This document shows positions 53,217 through 62,900 of a stretch of DNA of 64,000 nucleotides, piece by piece; position 1 is the first letter of the stretch; each line of letters starts with the position of its first letter. The DNA comes from Candidatus Latescibacterota bacterium (lineage in GTDB: Bacteria > Latescibacterota > UBA2968 > UBA8231). The translations under genes were made by a program, and so were the position numbers. The DNA lies in NCBI GenBank assembly GCA_022819745.1, contig JAJEGS010000028.1, forward strand, positions 28,570 through 92,569, given 5' to 3'. The notes beneath the pieces were generated by a model. It had not been told where the DNA came from. It made no database searches and saw only the letters and a list, made by a program, of their open reading frames with translations.

Positions 53217-53663
53217 CTATTCCGCGCCCGTTTTCACAGTACCACAATAGAACTTGTAGTATCTATGCTGCCGTAGTCCAAGCTCTTCGTAAAACGCGGC
53301 TGCCGGCGTTGCTTCATTGGCGATTAGGGACATGGATACATCCGATTCCCCGAGTTTGTCGAGCAGATGACGCACCAGTCTTCGTCCGTGGCCGGACCTT
53401 CTTTGATCAGACTCGATAAAAAGTTCCTGCATGTAATAGTTAATTCGGTCTTGCCAAGGATAGCAGTATCCGAACATCGCTCCGATCACGTCATCTTTGT
53501 CGAGGGCGACGAGGCAATGCTCGGGATCGAACTTCCAGAACCGACTGAGATAGTGGTGAGCTTGGGTGACGCTCCACGATTCCTTGTACGGCCATTCAGA
53601 GAAAACCTTCGCGAATAGACGTGCGCAATCTCGCAAGTCCTCTGACGTGATGGGCCGTATCAT
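53217..53663 (-). CDS. GNAT family N-acetyltransferase
   Basis: A 148-residue single-domain GNAT protein. The acetyl-CoA pyrophosphate loop is RRSGHGRRL (residues about 88-96), preceded by the beta4 strand YYMQELFIESDQ and followed by ATPAAAFYEELGLRQHRYYK, the usual C-terminal motif B. The acceptor is unknown. It is followed closely by the carbonic anhydrase gene upstream in the same direction. Confidence 0.85.
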   Translation of the reverse strand: MIRPITSEDLRDCARLFAKVFSEWPYKESWSVTQAHHYLSRFWKFDPEHCLVALDKDDVIGAMFGYCYPWQDRINYYMQELFIESDQRRSGHGRRLVRHLLDKLGESDVSMSLIANEATPAAAFYEELGLRQHRYYKFYCGTVKTGAE

Positions 53664-53677
53664 TACCTAATTACCCC

Positions 53678-54172
53678 TCATATTCCGACCTCGTTCAGCT
53701 TTCCGGTGGCGCAGTCATAGACGAACCCCCGCACGTCGTCCTTGTTCGGGATGAACGGGCTGGCCTGAATGCGGGCGATCGACTGCCGTACGTCCTCCGC
53801 GAGATCGCCGAACGCCTCTAGAGCGAAGGCTGGGCGGATGCCGGTATCGGCTGTGATCGCGTCCTTTACGTCGTCGTCGCGGAATGTCAGCATGCCGCAG
53901 TCCGTGTGGTGGATGAGCATGATCGAAGTCGTGCCCAACAGCCGCTGCGAGATCGTCAGCGAACGAATCGCGTCGTCGGTTATCACGCCGCCCGCGTTCC
54001 GGATCACGTGCGCGTCCCCTTCCGCGATCCCCAGCAGACCGTGAACGTCGATGCGCGCGTCCATGCAGGCTACCACCGCTAGGTGCAGCCTTGGAGGCAA
54101 GGGAAGGTCGCCCTTATCGAAGTTTTCGACATAGCGGGCGTTGTTTTCGAGAAGTTCATTGATAACGGCCAT
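53678..54172 (-). CDS. Beta-carbonic anhydrase
   Basis: A 164-residue zinc enzyme interconverting carbon dioxide and bicarbonate. The ligands are in CMDARID (Cys, with the catalytic Asp-Arg pair) and HHTDCG (His and Cys), and RNAGG is also conserved. The length matches the short, plant-type-like beta class. AAAGGAG precedes the ATG at 54172. Bicarbonate supply for biotin carboxylases would be a reasonable use. Confidence 0.93.
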   Translation of the reverse strand: MAVINELLENNARYVENFDKGDLPLPPRLHLAVVACMDARIDVHGLLGIAEGDAHVIRNAGGVITDDAIRSLTISQRLLGTTSIMLIHHTDCGMLTFRDDDVKDAITADTGIRPAFALEAFGDLAEDVRQSIARIQASPFIPNKDDVRGFVYDCATGKLNEVGI

Positions 54173-54340
54173 CAGAAATCTCCTTTCGCCGTGGGTTGCG
54201 TCTGCGTCAGTCCATGTCCAGTGGGACGATGCAGACCGTAATGATATTTGTATAGTAAAATCAAGTCGATGAACGCCTGCAAGGATCGGGCAAGCTACCT
54301 GATCAGCGTTTGCCGAATCTTGTTATTAAGCGACTCGGGG

Positions 54341-54877
54341 CTATTCAGACCAGAGTCTTTCGAATACCAAGCGTCCATCGATGGCTTCTTTGAGAGCAAA
54401 TACGTCTGGATTCGATAGAGATTCCCATCCATCGTAGCCGAAATTAGAGTCCAGTGAGTTCAGGATTAGACTCAAGAGGTTGCCATGGGTTACTGCAATA
54501 GGGAATCGGTGACCACCGTCGATTAGCTCGGTTATGGCGGCCCAGCCGCGGTCTAATACTTCGCGTGCCGACTCGCCGCCCGGTATCCGCAACTCCAGGT
54601 CTTCAAATGAATCGCGGACCACCTCGCGCCAGTTGTCAATCGGACTCCCCGAAAGCGTCCGTTCAGTTAAGCGGTGATCCAAGTGAATGGGTAATCCCAC
54701 TGTGGCGGCGAACGGTTCAACGCTTTGCTGTGCCCGCGTGTAGGAGCTGGAGACGATCATGTCGATTGGGTAGTCGGACAAGAACCTAACGAGTGCTTCC
54801 GCCTGTTTACGCCCAGTCTCTGTCAGCGCCGCATCTGGGTCTTGCCCCGAGGACTGACAATGTCTAATCAGCAACAT
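54341..54877 (-). CDS. Histidine phosphatase (phosphoglycerate mutase-like) family protein
   Basis: A 178-residue protein. The catalytic histidine lies in LIRHCQSS (RHG is usual, RHC here), the second conserved arginine in SSSYTRAQQS, and the second histidine in VTHGNLL. These enzymes transfer phosphate through phosphohistidine and may act on small molecules or phosphosugars. It starts 7 bp after the end of the HisG-HisE-like gene and is likely co-transcribed with it, hinting at a phosphatase step on the same substrate. Confidence 0.85.
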   Translation of the reverse strand: MLLIRHCQSSGQDPDAALTETGRKQAEALVRFLSDYPIDMIVSSSYTRAQQSVEPFAATVGLPIHLDHRLTERTLSGSPIDNWREVVRDSFEDLELRIPGGESAREVLDRGWAAITELIDGGHRFPIAVTHGNLLSLILNSLDSNFGYDGWESLSNPDVFALKEAIDGRLVFERLWSE

Positions 54878-54884
54878 AGGCAGA

Positions 54885-55814
54885 TCACGACCACCTAGAT
54901 TTCAGGTCTGCCTCAATTTCCTGCCAGGGGACTTGCAGTTTTGCGGCTGCGGCCATCAACGCGTACACGACGCCGTTAAATTCTTCTGGAATCCCCGTTT
55001 CTTGCGTAAACGCTCTCACAAACTCAGCCGATTCCTCGCCGACTTTCTTGCAAATTGCATTGCTGTCTGCAAGGAGCTTTGACGTCTTGGAGCCGGTGGG
55101 CTTTTGCGCGACTGCGGATATTCTCCGGTACTCCTCTTCCCATGGATTGACGATTTCCCGTCCGATCAATGAGATGTCGCTGAATCGGACGACCTCGGCA
55201 ACCTTGAGTCCGGTCTTGGACATCGCGCTTGCGGGCGAGCGTTCCCCGCGATACACCACCTCAATGCACCAGTCGTGCGTGCCCTCTGCTACCGTGTTTT
55301 CCGTGTCGCCAGCATAAGCAGCGATACTGATCCGCAGTTTGCTGGCTTGGAAGCGCTGCGACAGATACTGGCGAGAGGACAGTTCGTATTTCTTGTTCAC
55401 GGCAATGGACACCACTGCGGACGAATCTGGAATCCGCCCTTCGCGATTCAACAGACAAAGGGCTGGCCGATAGAACTGAGCATTTGGATCGAACCAATCG
55501 TAGGTGTTGAGGACTCCAAGTGGAGAGTCCCCAGCGCCCAGCATGTACTCGTCGAACAGATCGTCTCCAGTGAGGCCATACGCGACTTCTCCACGTAGGA
55601 GACAATCGTCAACCCGTTGGGGCACGTCTTCCCCGCGCGCCGAAATTATTTCGAGGGTTCCCAGGCTCTCGTCAGTTCGGGTGAACTCGCCTCCGTCGCT
55701 AACACCGATGTCACTCAGGAGGTTGTTCACATACTCATGCAGCCCACTGTTCTTGGGAATGTAGAGTTTGGCCTTTGGTTCAGGGACGAATAAACCGATT
55801 GCTTCGCGAAACAT
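54885..55814 (-). CDS. HisG-HisE-like fusion (ATP phosphoribosyltransferase plus phosphoribosyl-ATP pyrophosphatase-like)
   Basis: A 309-residue protein. Residues about 15-210 resemble HisG: LYIPKNSGLHEYVNNLL (PRPP/ATP-binding opening), EIISARGEDVPQRVDD and AYGLTGDDLFDEY (the GITGxD-type signature). Residues about 240-309 resemble HisE/MazG-type pyrophosphatase: TSKLLADSNAICKKVGEESA with its K-x2-EE-x2-E metal motif, and a trailing LLMAAAAKLQVPW-like helix (here YALMAAAAKLQVPWQEIEAD). HisG and HisE catalyse steps 1 and 2 of histidine synthesis but are usually separate, and HisE is normally fused to HisI. No other his gene is near, so a non-histidine role is possible. Confidence 0.75.
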   Translation of the reverse strand: MFREAIGLFVPEPKAKLYIPKNSGLHEYVNNLLSDIGVSDGGEFTRTDESLGTLEIISARGEDVPQRVDDCLLRGEVAYGLTGDDLFDEYMLGAGDSPLGVLNTYDWFDPNAQFYRPALCLLNREGRIPDSSAVVSIAVNKKYELSSRQYLSQRFQASKLRISIAAYAGDTENTVAEGTHDWCIEVVYRGERSPASAMSKTGLKVAEVVRFSDISLIGREIVNPWEEEYRRISAVAQKPTGSKTSKLLADSNAICKKVGEESAEFVRAFTQETGIPEEFNGVVYALMAAAAKLQVPWQEIEADLKSRWS

Positions 55815-55931
55815 TTGTTACTCCCCTCTCTCGATCATCGCTAGTTATCTCTTCTTGCACACGGTCAGGTCAATATCCGACCAACCCGACCAACGTGCAA
55901 TGGCAATTTCCCCTCCGGTTGGATAGAGGAA

Positions 55932-57269
55932 TCAAGGGCTTGGAACTCGTCGAATCCACAGGCGAATTTGCGCTGGAGTGGGCCGTCGAACATTCCCGGG
56001 AAGCGCGGTGAGTCGGTCTTCTACCTGCGCGGCAGATGAGGCAGCCAAATCCGCCAGCGAACGAATGCCGGCTTTGACCAGCAGATTGCCGTACTCCACC
56101 CCAATGCCTTGGTGCAGGTATAGTTCGATGAGACTACGAGTGGAGTGGGTGCGTTCGCGGCCCAATTCCCCTTCCATTTGCCGCCAAATTTCCGCCGATT
56201 CTCTAGCTTCCAAATCGGTCAGATAGACGATGCCTTCGTCCTGCAAAAAAGTGCGAGCGGCCGGACCCAGACCGTCCACTTTGGCCAAGCGCGGCTTCAC
56301 CGAGCCGACGTTCAAGTAGATATAGTGATTGACCGTCAGGGCGAAAGCCGCGGCCAAAAGGACGATGACGAACGCATTCCAGACCTTGGTCGGCGCGGGC
56401 CGCTGGTCCCGGTGCGCTCCCAATGGCGGAGCCAACCGGTACCACACCAACAGACGATAGACCAGAGCGCATTCCACGGCAAAGGGCGGAAAGCCCAAAA
56501 AGCCAGCGAGCGGCATTTCAAAGAGTTTCAATTCTTCAAAAAAGGGCACCGTGTAGATCCACTTGACTTGGGCCCAATAGTTGAAGAATTCCCACAGACC
56601 ACCGGCGATAAATCCGGCCAGTAGCTGGCGGGTCAGCGGGGCGTAGTCGCCGCGTGCCAATTGATGTAGCAAGCTGTCGGGCAGGCGGCGGTATTCGACG
56701 GGAGCCAAAAGCAGGATAAAGGCGAGCCAAGTGAGCGGGAAGAAGAAGCGCGGCCACACAAGGACCAGCGCTAGCCCAATCAGGCCGGCTATTTGCAGGA
56801 GAGTTAGACGACGGGGAGTCAGCGGCCAACGACGGCCCTGCCAACCGGCAGCCACGCCGCGCAGACCCAAGTAGTATTCCAACCACAGCAGACCGGGAAA
56901 AACGGTGGCAAAGGAGAAGACAGCGTTCAGCGTCTGCGAAACAGGGTGGTCGAGGACGAAGATGTAATACCAGTTTTGCAGACGGAAATTGATCAACTCA
57001 AAGGCGTACCACCCCACTGCGGACCAAAAGAGGATCAGCAAAAAAGCCGGACCGCAGCGGGCGATGAGCGAGCGTCCTTCCCGCCAGTGGATGAGACGGT
57101 CTAGGGTCCAAATGATGCCGTACCAGGCGCATAGGTAAAACAAAGTGGTCACAGGTTCCACCCGGCGCAGCATAAGGACAAAGGAAAGCCCGATGAATAG
57201 GGGTCCTAATAAAAGCAGTAGCGCAGACTGGAAACGGCGCGAATCCAGCGGCGCGGAACAGGTGGTCAT
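55932..57269 (-). CDS. Multi-pass membrane protein with C-terminal helix-hairpin-helix (DUF4332-like) domain
   Basis: A 445-residue protein. The ATG at 57269 overlaps the stop of the upstream gene (ATGA), which fixes the start; the frame above it is shadow sequence. Residues about 15-310 contain eight to nine hydrophobic helices with aromatic-rich loops. Residues about 320-445 are soluble and contain two helix-hairpin-helix-like repeats (VDGLGPAARTFLQDEGI and VEYGNLLVKAGIRSLADLAA), as in DUF4332 proteins. No enzymatic motif was seen. Translational coupling to the aspartoacylase-like gene suggests a shared task. Confidence 0.7.
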   Translation of the reverse strand: MTTCSAPLDSRRFQSALLLLLGPLFIGLSFVLMLRRVEPVTTLFYLCAWYGIIWTLDRLIHWREGRSLIARCGPAFLLILFWSAVGWYAFELINFRLQNWYYIFVLDHPVSQTLNAVFSFATVFPGLLWLEYYLGLRGVAAGWQGRRWPLTPRRLTLLQIAGLIGLALVLVWPRFFFPLTWLAFILLLAPVEYRRLPDSLLHQLARGDYAPLTRQLLAGFIAGGLWEFFNYWAQVKWIYTVPFFEELKLFEMPLAGFLGFPPFAVECALVYRLLVWYRLAPPLGAHRDQRPAPTKVWNAFVIVLLAAAFALTVNHYIYLNVGSVKPRLAKVDGLGPAARTFLQDEGIVYLTDLEARESAEIWRQMEGELGRERTHSTRSLIELYLHQGIGVEYGNLLVKAGIRSLADLAASSAAQVEDRLTALPGNVRRPTPAQIRLWIRRVPSP

Positions 57270-58177
57270 TGGGAAGAATCGAGTTCCAAAACCGCGGCCA
57301 AACTGTCGCCTTGGTGGACGCGGTTGAAGACTCGCAGACACAGGATCAAACCCGCTTGGGTCGATACTACTTCCTCGCGCCGCTGTCCCAGATGATCGAC
57401 CACTGTGCCGATCACATCGCCCGGTTGCACCGGCGCTTTCAGTGTTACCCGAGGCTCGAAATAACCGGCAAAGGGCGCTGGGTAATTGACTTGTATGTGA
57501 CCAGAGTTTTCGCGGTCGTCCTCTACGGTGTACTCGGCGTGCAAGGGCGGCAGGGTGCGGTCGATCATGTCCAGTTCGGCCAAGACGTTCAAGCAGCCCT
57601 CGAAATAGGCATCCGCGCCCTGGGGGTCGCACGTGCCACCGCCCATCCACTCGGCGTAGATGGCTGGCACCTTGGCGTCGCGGGCCACCGAGAGCGTCCG
57701 TCCGTCGAGCCGAGCCGAGGTGCCCCAGATGATGGGCATATTCAAAGCGCGGGCCATGCGCCGTTGCACGTCGAGGATAGCTTTATCGGGATGCAGGGTG
57801 TATCCCACGGTAGGATAGAATTCCATGACTATCCCGCCGCTGTGCAGGTCGATGAGATAGTCGGCCCGGCGGATTTCTTGGCTGACGGCGTGGGCCGTGC
57901 GCTCGGTGATCGAGCCGTCGGCCCGACCCGGACAGGTGCGGGCCAAGTCTAACTCGTCCTCGGCCGTGCGCTGGCCGCGCCAATAAGCGGCCTCGTTGAC
58001 TACCGGGATGGCGGTGAGGCGGCCCCGCAAGTCCGTTGGGTCGAGGTGGTCCAGCAGGCGGCGGATGGCTGCCATAGACTCGAACTCGTCGCCGTGGATG
58101 CCGCCTAGGATCAGCAAGTTGGGACCTTTTTGAGCCCCTTCTATTACTTTTTTTTGCAGAGTGATTATCGGAGTCAT
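57266..58177 (-). CDS. Succinylglutamate desuccinylase/aspartoacylase family (M14-like) enzyme
   Basis: A 303-residue zinc-dependent amidohydrolase or carboxypeptidase-like protein. The zinc ligands are seen in GGIHGDEFES (residues 26-35) and IDLHSGG (about 108), with the catalytic glutamate likely in IYAEWMGGG. The C-terminal 80 residues form the beta-barrel domain of the family (GYFEPRVTLKAPVQPGDVIG). It would release an acyl or amino-acid group from a small molecule. It shares an ATGA junction with the membrane protein gene downstream. Confidence 0.88.
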   Translation of the reverse strand: MTPIITLQKKVIEGAQKGPNLLILGGIHGDEFESMAAIRRLLDHLDPTDLRGRLTAIPVVNEAAYWRGQRTAEDELDLARTCPGRADGSITERTAHAVSQEIRRADYLIDLHSGGIVMEFYPTVGYTLHPDKAILDVQRRMARALNMPIIWGTSARLDGRTLSVARDAKVPAIYAEWMGGGTCDPQGADAYFEGCLNVLAELDMIDRTLPPLHAEYTVEDDRENSGHIQVNYPAPFAGYFEPRVTLKAPVQPGDVIGTVVDHLGQRREEVVSTQAGLILCLRVFNRVHQGDSLAAVLELDSSQ

Positions 58178-58216
58178 AGATGGGAAACCACCTCTCGATC
58201 CACAGTTGGCTGTCTT

Positions 58217-59173
58217 TCAACTGTCATCGCGATAGGGACCTGTATCAATGCCGGGTAGGGTATGCTCCAAAAGGTCCAAAGTTTGGCTGGTGAAGTACGG
58301 GTGTCTAGGCTCGGGCCAGCCGAACAGGCCGCGCACTCGGGGCGTGGTGGCGGTAAAGAAAGGCAGCATGTACTCGCGTTCGCCGTAGATAAAGGGATTG
58401 GCGAATCGGGTCCAGCGATCGTTGTCGCGGCGGCACATAGACAAGGTCCAAAAGGCGCGCTGCGTGCGCTTATTGGCAAAGGGTTGCGCCGCGTGGATTA
58501 GGTACGACGAGTAGAAAAGGGCCGACCCCTGCCGACCAGTGGCAGGGAGCGGAGCGGCTAGTTCGGTGGCTTGGCGCAGGTCTTTGAAGGATCCACCCGC
58601 CGCGTTGTCGTTAGCCAGCGCCCGCACAAAAGCGGGACCAGCTACTTTGTGCGAACCGGGGATGACCAGCATGGGGGCACCGTCGTCTTCGACATCGTGC
58701 AGGTACACCCCGGAATTGACGTAGTCGAAACGGCCTGTTTGGTCGTGGGGCGGCAGCAGGCAATTGGTGTAGTGGTCGATGTGGTAGCCCTCCCAAGAGT
58801 TGTCGGGATGGCGCTTGTCGGTAGGCCCTGATCGCATGAAGAGGTGGGCATTGCAGTAGCTAGCTTTTGAGTCTAGGCACTGCTCAAAGACATCGAGGTA
58901 GGTCTCGTTTTCTATTAGCCCGTCCAAGGCGGGCGCACCCACGGGAAATTGCGAGCGGCCTTCGGAGTGGTCGTGCGTGGTGGTGAAGCCGTCCGAGATC
59001 CCGGAGGCGTCGCCTTGATCGCAAGCGGCCAACCATTGCTCGAAGGATTGGCCGTAGAAAATCTGTTCCATCGCCGCTAGGGCATCATCCATCTCGTCGG
59101 CAGTGAACAGGTCGGGGACGATGATATAGCCGTCGCGGTGGAATTGGTCGAGTTGGGCTGGCGTTAGGCTCAT
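58217..59173 (-). CDS. Phytanoyl-CoA dioxygenase-like (PhyH) protein
   Basis: A 318-residue Fe(II)/2-oxoglutarate oxygenase. H131-I-D133 (YHIDHYTN) and H227 (LIHAAQPF) form the metal site, PMLVIPGSHK (167-176) is the superfamily core strand, and the arginine in KRTQRAFWTLS binds 2-oxoglutarate. It differs markedly from the other PhyH proteins here and belongs to another subfamily. It is divergent from the sigma factor operon. Confidence 0.88.
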   Translation of the reverse strand: MSLTPAQLDQFHRDGYIIVPDLFTADEMDDALAAMEQIFYGQSFEQWLAACDQGDASGISDGFTTTHDHSEGRSQFPVGAPALDGLIENETYLDVFEQCLDSKASYCNAHLFMRSGPTDKRHPDNSWEGYHIDHYTNCLLPPHDQTGRFDYVNSGVYLHDVEDDGAPMLVIPGSHKVAGPAFVRALANDNAAGGSFKDLRQATELAAPLPATGRQGSALFYSSYLIHAAQPFANKRTQRAFWTLSMCRRDNDRWTRFANPFIYGEREYMLPFFTATTPRVRGLFGWPEPRHPYFTSQTLDLLEHTLPGIDTGPYRDDS

Positions 59174-59257
59174 GGGGTCTCGATCTAGTATAGGTTGAGG
59201 TTGGTTTTCAGGCGGTGGGTGGTAAGATACCGCACTCGACTAGCGAGTCAACTCAAG

Positions 59258-59299
59258 GAGGAAACCGGCCTTCAAGGAGATTTCCGGTTTTTTTTCCTT
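59258..59299 (+). terminator. Terminator-like hairpin in the leader of the sigma/RNA polymerase operon
   Basis: AAACCGG (59262-59268) pairs with CCGGTTT (59284-59290) and is followed by five more T. The stem can extend through AAGG/CCTT. No plus-strand gene ends upstream, so it can only act on transcripts heading into the sigma factor gene, that is as an attenuator. A small hairpin, ACTCG/CGAGT, precedes it at 59234-59248. Confidence 0.6.
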
Positions 59300-59351
59300 C
59301 GTCTTTGAACCTGTGCTTTCCGGGCGGCGTCTTTACTTGCAGAGAGCCTTG

Positions 59352-59951
59352 ATGCAGATACCGGACCCACAACTCATAGCGCAAATAAAAGAACGCGACG
59401 AACGCGCATTCCAGCAGTTCTTTGAGCGCTATCGGGAGCAGATCCACGATCACGTGCGCCGCATCGTCCGCGACGATGCGAGCGCTAACGATGTAGTGCA
59501 GGAGGTTTTCTTGCGGGTCTGGAACCGGGCCGGCCAATGGAGTGGTCGAGGCTCTGCGGCTAGCTGGCTGTTCCGCATCGCCACTCATCTTTCCCTGACT
59601 CATCTGCGCACCGTGCGAAGGCGGCGGGAACAGCGGCTGGAAATGCTGTCTGAAACCGTGGAGCAGGAGACGCAGCAAGTGCCCGAATGGATGATTGAGG
59701 CGGCGTCCGAACGCCCCGACGCCCAAGTGGAAAGGGCCGACCAGCAGCGCTGGCTGCGGCGACAAGTACAAGCGCTGTCCGAGGACAAGCGCGAGGTTTT
59801 CCGTCTGATCTACGACGCCCAAGTAGAAGTGCGGGACGCGGCCGAACGCTTGGGCATTCCCGAAGGCACCGTAAAGTCGCGCCTGCACCACGGTCGCCGC
59901 CAGCTCTCACGGGCCTGGCAGGCCATCCATAACCCGGAGGAACACGAATGA
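59352..59951 (+). CDS. ECF-type RNA polymerase sigma factor
   Basis: A 199-residue group 4 (ECF) sigma factor from the ATG at 59352 (MQIPDPQLIAQIKERDERAF). The open frame reaches 59313. Region 2 is complete (FFERYREQIHDHVRRI, VVQEVFLRVWNRAG, GSAASWLFRIATHLSL). Region 4 has the helix-turn-helix VRDAAERLGIPEGTVKSRLH. No anti-sigma gene adjoins it. Instead its stop overlaps (ATGA) the start of the single-chain RNA polymerase-like gene, so the two are made together. The natural inference is that this sigma factor serves that polymerase, or recruits it to promoters. Confidence 0.92.
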   Translation: MQIPDPQLIAQIKERDERAFQQFFERYREQIHDHVRRIVRDDASANDVVQEVFLRVWNRAGQWSGRGSAASWLFRIATHLSLTHLRTVRRRREQRLEMLSETVEQETQQVPEWMIEAASERPDAQVERADQQRWLRRQVQALSEDKREVFRLIYDAQVEVRDAAERLGIPEGTVKSRLHHGRRQLSRAWQAIHNPEEHE

Positions 59952-62900
59952 CATTGAATCTCGACATACCTTGGCATAGGGAGTCCTTTGACCTTTTCGT
60001 CCACCAGCGACTGCCCCAGCTTTTGGGCGAGCGCTTGCCGCTGGCTGACTATCAAGTCGAACAACAGGACTCTTATACTTTTTCTATTAAACTGAGCTTG
60101 GGACTCGGCGATGCCTCGGTCGAGGTTGAGTACCGGGATTTGCCTCGGCCCGACCGCGACGGGCTTTTCCACATTGAAGGCAACTATCGGGTCGTGGTCC
60201 CCTATCCCGATCGGCGCGACCTCGCTGAAGCGCGCATTCTGTGTGTGGGCGAGCAGTTCTACGACTTTATTGACCAAAGATTGGAGGCGGCTCCCGAGCA
60301 ATTGGCTTGGGACGACGACCTAGTGCGGAACTGGCTGCCGTTGGACGCTTGGATGCGCGACTTCCACTTGGAGGAAACTTCGCAGTATCTACAGGCGACC
60401 AACTGGCTCGACCGTTACACCCATCTGCGGCGGCTGACTTTGATCCCCATCGTCGTCGAGCCGTTTGACGACCAAGACGTTTTTCCCGACAGCCAATACG
60501 GCCTAGTGTGCCCCTATTGCACCCCCGAAGGCCCCAATATCGGCCGAGTGCTGGAAGTGGCCCGCGGTGCCCGCATCCGCGATGGCAAGCTCGAACGGAT
60601 CGACGAAGCGCCCGACAGCATCTTGGGTTTTTCGGCCTCCATGGTGCCCTTTCTCGAACACGACGATACCAATCGCGCCCTGATGGGCATCAATATGATG
60701 CGCCAGTGGACGAGCGCCGCCGACACAGCAGCACCGATTCACGACACGGGTTGGTTCCGCCAGCAGTACGACCAGCGCTTGGCCTCTAAGGGCAACAAAC
60801 CCGAGCCGGCCCTAGTGCAGACGGGATACGAGCCCGAGGCCGCCGATTTTTGGGGCGGGTACAGTCTGCTGACTGCCTTCGTCATGTGGGATGGGGACAC
60901 GTTTGAGGATGGCTTAGTCATTAGCGAGTCGGCCGCGGCACGGATGGACTTTCCCGCCGCAGTGGGGGTGGGCGACAAACTAAGCAACCGCCACGGTGCC
61001 AAAGGGGTGGTGACGCGCATCCTGCCCGACGCCGACATGCCGCAGTTGCCCGACGGTACGCCGATAGAGCTCATCTTGAGTCCGACCAGTATGGTCTCGC
61101 GGCTCAACTTCGGCCAGCAGCGCGAGGCGGTCATGGGTCGCCTCGCTCAAGCCGAAGGGACTCCGGCGGTGGTGCCGCCTTTCCAAGCACCCAGCGAAGA
61201 GACGTTAAAAGCGCGTCTGGCGGCGGCGGGGCTGCCCGAAGACGGCATGGAGCAACTGACCCTCAAAGGCGCAAAGCTGCCCTATCGCAGTACCGTGGGT
61301 TGGGTGTACTGGGGCCTTCTGGCGGCCCACACTGCGGCCGAGTACTTGGAAACCGCGGTGACAGGAGTCGGCGGACCAGCGCTCGACATGATGGCCTACG
61401 GAGCTTTGTGCGAGGCTGGGGCCGTAGCCAATATCCACGCTTTGTTCAACACGGCCGCGGCTGAGCGGCCCGACGCCAATGCGCTAGGCCAGCGTTTGGC
61501 TTCTGACCCAATATCCCCGTCTTCGCCTCCGTCTCCACGCTTTGCTCTATTGCAGCAGTTGTTGGGTATGGCCGGGATACGGGCCGAGTTAGCGGGCGAG
61601 GAGTTGCGCTTTTCCTTTGCCGAGCCCGAGGGACTGACCTTGGCCCGGCCAGTGCCGCACCCGTGGGCACCGGGACGCCAAGTGGGGACGGTGGGAGATC
61701 CCGGCGCTTTGCCTGCGGGGATCGAGTTCGACCCGATTCGAGGCTGCTACGAGGATTTGGTCGAAGCCAATACGCGCTTGCAACGCATCATCGATAGCGA
61801 GGCTCCTGAGGCTCTGGTCGGGCCAGCAGTGGCGCAGGTGACTCAACGGGTGGAGGATTTTTTTACCGCGCTGTTGCGTCCGGAGCACCTCCACTTCCGG
61901 GCTAGACCGCTGTTTAGCGGCCGGGCCGCGCTCGCCTCGGAGTCTGAGTTGGATCTCGACCAAGTGGGCCTGCCCGAGGAGATGGCTTGGGCTTTGTTCG
62001 GGCCTCAGGTAGAGCGGGAGATAGGTCGCGCCGAGGAAGTGGCGCGGCGTTCGCCCCGAGCGACTGAGGTTCTGGACGCGCTCATGGAACGCTCGTGGGT
62101 GCTGCTGTACAGCGCCCAGCGGGTGCTGGTTGACGATGGCCCGGCGTCCACCGCAGTGGTGGCCTTTCGTCCGCAGCGTTTGGCCGGGGCCGCCGTGCGC
62201 GTCCATCCGCGCGTTTGCCGACTGATGGAGCTAGATTTCGACGGCGATCAGATCGAGGTGTTTTTGCCCCTCACTGAGGAAGCCCAGGCCGAAGCCGAGA
62301 CTGCGCTGTCGGTGGCCGGGCACATACAGCGCGATGCAGATATATGGCGCTACGTGACCGACAACTACCACGGCACGATATGGGGCTTGGCGCAGCTTTG
62401 CCGCACGGAGGAAGGCCGCGCTGAAGTGGAGGAATTGACCGGAGTGGCCGTGGATGGCAGTCGGCTATTTTCCAAGCACGATCTCAACCGCTTATTAGCT
62501 CAGGTGCTGCAGCACGAGGGCCTAGAGCGAGCGTTAGAGGTTCTCGACCAGTTGACGCGGCGCGGCTTTGAGGTCTGCAAGCTGTCGGGGGCCTCCTTCA
62601 ATCCCTTCCTCGGTTCGAGCAAGGAGTGGCCTGAGCAACCCAAAGAGGCCGATTGGGACGAGTGGCAAATGTATGGCGACGAGTTGGTGGCGGCTTTCTA
62701 CCAGCAGGCCGATTTCGACGACAACGACTTGGGGCCCTTGGCCTTGTTGTCGCTGTCGGGGGCGCGGGGCAACCAACAGCAGATGATTCAATACGTGGGC
62801 GGTGGGTTAATCTATCGGGAAGATGGCGGCCTATTCGCCCAGCGCGGTTGTTGGCGCGACGGCCTGTCGGTAGAGGAAACCAAGGTGCGGGCCCCGCGTG

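Noticed and set aside
57270..57650. N-terminal extension of the membrane protein to 57650
   Set aside because: The extra 127 codons are arginine/proline-rich shadow of the aspartoacylase gene. The ATG at 57269 overlaps that gene's stop.
59313..59351. Sigma factor start at 59313
   Set aside because: The non-ATG start has no ribosome site and overlaps the end of the leader; the ATG at 59352 begins the conserved region.
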